Source of the DNA: Vulcanimicrobiota bacterium
GTDB taxonomy: Bacteria; Vulcanimicrobiota; Vulcanimicrobiia; Vulcanimicrobiales; Vulcanimicrobiaceae
Length of the DNA: 14,922 nucleotides
NCBI GenBank assembly: GCA_014305015.1
Contig: JACRUB010000034.1
Span: 1-14,922 of the forward strand
Direction: 5' to 3'
Shown here: piece by piece, positions 13,346 to 14,922 of the stretch
How positions within the stretch are numbered: the stretch's first letter is position 1
Layout: each line of letters opens with the position of its first letter
Translations under genes and position numbers: made by a program
The notes under the pieces: model-generated
The model's database searches: none
The model's input: the letters and a program-made list of their open reading frames with translations, nothing else
What the model was told of the DNA's origin: nothing

Positions 13346-14765
13346 GATCTAAAAGGTAAAGTAATTGACCCAGGGCCGCGATGATCCGGCCCTGGTTCTC
13401 TAGTTGCTCAAAGGGCGATGTAAGTGTCGGTGTTTGCGATGTGGGCTCGAATCCTAGCGTTGGATCGCTAGGCGCGTAATCTTCGGCTGGAAAACCGGCA
13501 ACGCTGCGAAAAATAAGCTCCGCATAAAAAGCATTTGCCCACCCGAATTCCGCGCGCGTGAAATGCCAGTAGGCGTTCGGATCGAAACTCTCGTGAATCA
13601 GGTAATCATTGCTATCGGTTTGGGCTAGCGTCGTAATGGCTTCGGCCGTCTCCGCCGATGAAGTCGCGGTGAGCCCCCGCGTGATGATTGCGAGCGGCCA
13701 AACCCAGCCTGACGGTGTGTGCGGACTTCCGAGGCCGCTCGCATACCGGCCTTGATAATAGTAAGGATTGGCGGCCGAAAGAACGTAACGGCGCGTGCTT
13801 AAGTAGTTCGCATTGCGCGACGACGCATATCCCATGAACGGGATTGCGAGTAAGTCCGGAATATTCGCGTCGTCCATTCGCAACACGTTCCCTTCCCCGT
13901 CAGTCTCGTAGACGTACGTCCAGCCTGCCTTAAAATCGTAGTAGCGGCCGTACTGCGCAATTCCGCGTTGCACACCGGCTGCAACGACGGCCGCCTGCCG
14001 AGCTAAGGCAAAGTCTTTGTATCCTTCGCGCGCCAAGATGGCGAGTTGACTCAGCGCCACGACGGCACTCATCTGTTGCGGAATATTATACCGGTAGATG
14101 ACTGCATCGTCCGACGGGCGGAACGCGGACCAAATCAAACCCGTCTTGCCGGCGTAGTTGTAATGCGTTTGCGTACGATAGGGATAGTTGTAATGCGAAC
14201 ATGTCTCGTGCTGCTGTTCGCAACCATACGTCGTCACCACGGTGCGAAGGGCATCGTGCAGCGATCTCGTGAAGGCCGAACGGTCGTGGTTGTAACTCCA
14301 GTACATCCATGCGAGTCCGACGACGTCCGCAAGTGAATCGATTTCCCATTTGCGTTCCCAAACGTGGTAACTGCTCGTAAAGGCATTCGTATAGGGATCG
14401 ATTACCATGCTTCGCGCGTCCCGCTCAAGGACGCCGGCAAAGCGCAAGCGCAGTCGTGGATAGAAGCGTTGGAAACGAAGATATGGAATCGTTTGCGCTG
14501 CCGAATCGCGCAGCCACATTGCCGGGATGTCCCCGGTCTGCACGTAGGTCGTACCGTCTGCTTCGCTTGCAAAATCATTGAAGAGCGTGTGAAAGAGCGC
14601 CGTCGTTGAGACGCCACGCTGGCGGCGCCCCGTCATGGGTACGGATAGAAAGCGATTCGAAGCCATGAGCGGAGCGTTGATCACGGCGTGCGTCGCGAGA
14701 GCACGCGCCGGAAGAAGCGCAAGTGTAATTGCGAGCGCGAGAAGCCGGACTAAGAAGCGGCGCAA
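13254..14765 (-). CDS. Secreted GH125-family alpha-mannosidase
   Basis: A 503-residue glycoside hydrolase of family GH125, metal-independent exo-acting alpha-1,6-mannosidases with an (alpha/alpha)6 barrel. Key stretches: YVQTGDIPAMWLRDSAAQ (74-91), WERKWEIDSLAD (136-147), IWSAFRPSDDA (211-221; Asp219 or Asp220 the likely general acid), YNIPQQMSAV (226-235), RMDDANIPDLLAIPFMGY (296-313), SPHTPSGWVWPLAI (347-360) and FTRAEFGWANAFYAELI (402-418; Glu406 the likely base). Residues 1-24 form a Sec signal (RRFLVRLLALAITLALLPARALA). The start is TTG 14765, right after an in-frame TAA and without a good Shine-Dalgarno; no other start would keep the signal peptide. The family core ends near residue 472. 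The remaining 31 residues are Pro/Arg-rich and read almost entirely from the antisense strand of uppS. Confidence 0.9.
   Translation of the reverse strand: MRRFLVRLLALAITLALLPARALATHAVINAPLMASNRFLSVPMTGRRQRGVSTTALFHTLFNDFASEADGTTYVQTGDIPAMWLRDSAAQTIPYLRFQRFYPRLRLRFAGVLERDARSMVIDPYTNAFTSSYHVWERKWEIDSLADVVGLAWMYWSYNHDRSAFTRSLHDALRTVVTTYGCEQQHETCSHYNYPYRTQTHYNYAGKTGLIWSAFRPSDDAVIYRYNIPQQMSAVVALSQLAILAREGYKDFALARQAAVVAAGVQRGIAQYGRYYDFKAGWTYVYETDGEGNVLRMDDANIPDLLAIPFMGYASSRNANYLSTRRYVLSAANPYYYQGRYASGLGSPHTPSGWVWPLAIITRGLTATSSAETAEAITTLAQTDSNDYLIHESFDPNAYWHFTRAEFGWANAFYAELIFRSVAGFPAEDYAPSDPTLGFEPTSQTPTLTSPFEQLENQGRIIAALGQLLYLLDPTPHTGGGAARTQPPRTKNAPRRSPATKHR
13370..13395 (+). terminator. GC-rich hairpin after uppS (weak terminator candidate)
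   Basis: CCAGGGCCG and CGGCCCTGG pair perfectly (9 bp) around an 8-base loop, 25 bases after the uppS stop. Only TTCTCT follows, so the U-tract is poor. The hairpin lies inside the GH125 coding sequence (codons for QGR..AALG), so it may be chance or may slow transcription from either side. Confidence 0.3.
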
Positions 14766-14866
14766 TTATTCTGCGTTGTCGAAACCCACGGTGACGCCAT
14801 GCGGCCTTATAGTCAAGCCCAGCAGAGAAACTCTCATTTGAATGAACATAGGGATGGAGGTGCGCC

Positions 14867-14922
14867 GTGATGGCGGCCCCAATCCTTGTATTGCTTTGGC
14901 AAACCTCGAAGATCAGTCGCAA
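14867..14922 (+). CDS. Possible start of a gene cut by the right edge
   Basis: GGAGG (14856-14860) lies 6 bases before GTG 14867 and 9 before the adjoining in-frame ATG 14870. The frame stays open to the end and begins M-A-A-P-I-L-V-L-L-W, as a membrane or signal segment might. TATAGT near 14809-14814 could be a -10 box. A second open frame from ATG 14842 or 14854 also reaches the edge. About 18 codons are too few to identify anything. The rest of 14766-14866 holds no recognisable feature beyond these hints and the upstream region of the GH125 gene. Confidence 0.25.
   Translation, partial: MMAAPILVLLWQTSKISR

Noticed and set aside
13443..13454. Second T-loop-like stretch, GGCTCGAATCC
   Set aside because: No cloverleaf can be formed; it lies in GH125 coding sequence.

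Overview
The window is a moderately GC-rich, densely packed stretch of bacterial chromosome. It holds fourteen well-supported protein genes, possibly one more cut by the right edge, and no RNA genes, insertion sequences, phage genes or CRISPR repeats that I can see. The gene set (ornithine aminotransferase, an ECF sigma factor with a SnoaL-type tail, a tricorn-type protease, Pro/Thr-rich secreted proteins, several GTG and TTG starts) suggests a free-living, probably soil or acidic-habitat bacterium. A lineage such as Candidatus Eremiobacterota (WPS-2) would fit. That is an impression from protein style; no marker gene in the window proves it.

Layout. Positions 54-1564 (minus) carry rocD (ornithine aminotransferase) followed two bases later by a small ABM/dimeric alpha-beta-barrel protein. 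A good intrinsic terminator at 1595-1629 separates them from an upstream minus-strand gene for a low-complexity secreted protein (1650-2159). Divergent from it is a tight four-gene plus-strand operon (2216-5357): alpha/beta hydrolase, tag (3-methyladenine DNA glycosylase I), a second paralogous alpha/beta hydrolase, and a PstS-like phosphate-binding lipoprotein. Then follow a minus-strand pair, VOC/glyoxalase-fold and DUF1801-like proteins (5359-6084), divergent from an ECF41/SigJ-type sigma factor (6132-7037); a GT39-type membrane glycosyltransferase (minus, 7034-8527); a secreted protein of unknown function (plus, 8707-9324); a complete tricorn-type protease (minus, 9321-12539); a cis-prenyltransferase of the UppS family (plus, 12626-13345); and a secreted GH125 alpha-mannosidase (minus, 13254-14765).

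Architecture. Transcription units alternate strictly in direction. All four convergent junctions are squeezed to nothing: two share one CTAG as both stop codons, one has a single base between stops, and one overlaps by 92 bases. Regulation must therefore sit in the five short divergent gaps. The most striking non-coding signal is between the tricorn and uppS genes. A perfect 13-bp inverted repeat with a 3-base centre ends on the A of the uppS start codon and overlaps a promoter-like -35/-10 pair placed so that transcription would begin at the ATG itself. This looks like a repressible, leaderless promoter.

I found no clearly new multi-gene system. The best leads are the uppS operator or leaderless promoter, the hydrolase-tag-hydrolase arrangement with its conserved uncharacterised motif, the compressed convergent junctions, an apparently non-canonical UppS, and the bacterial tricorn with an Asp/His-rich loop.
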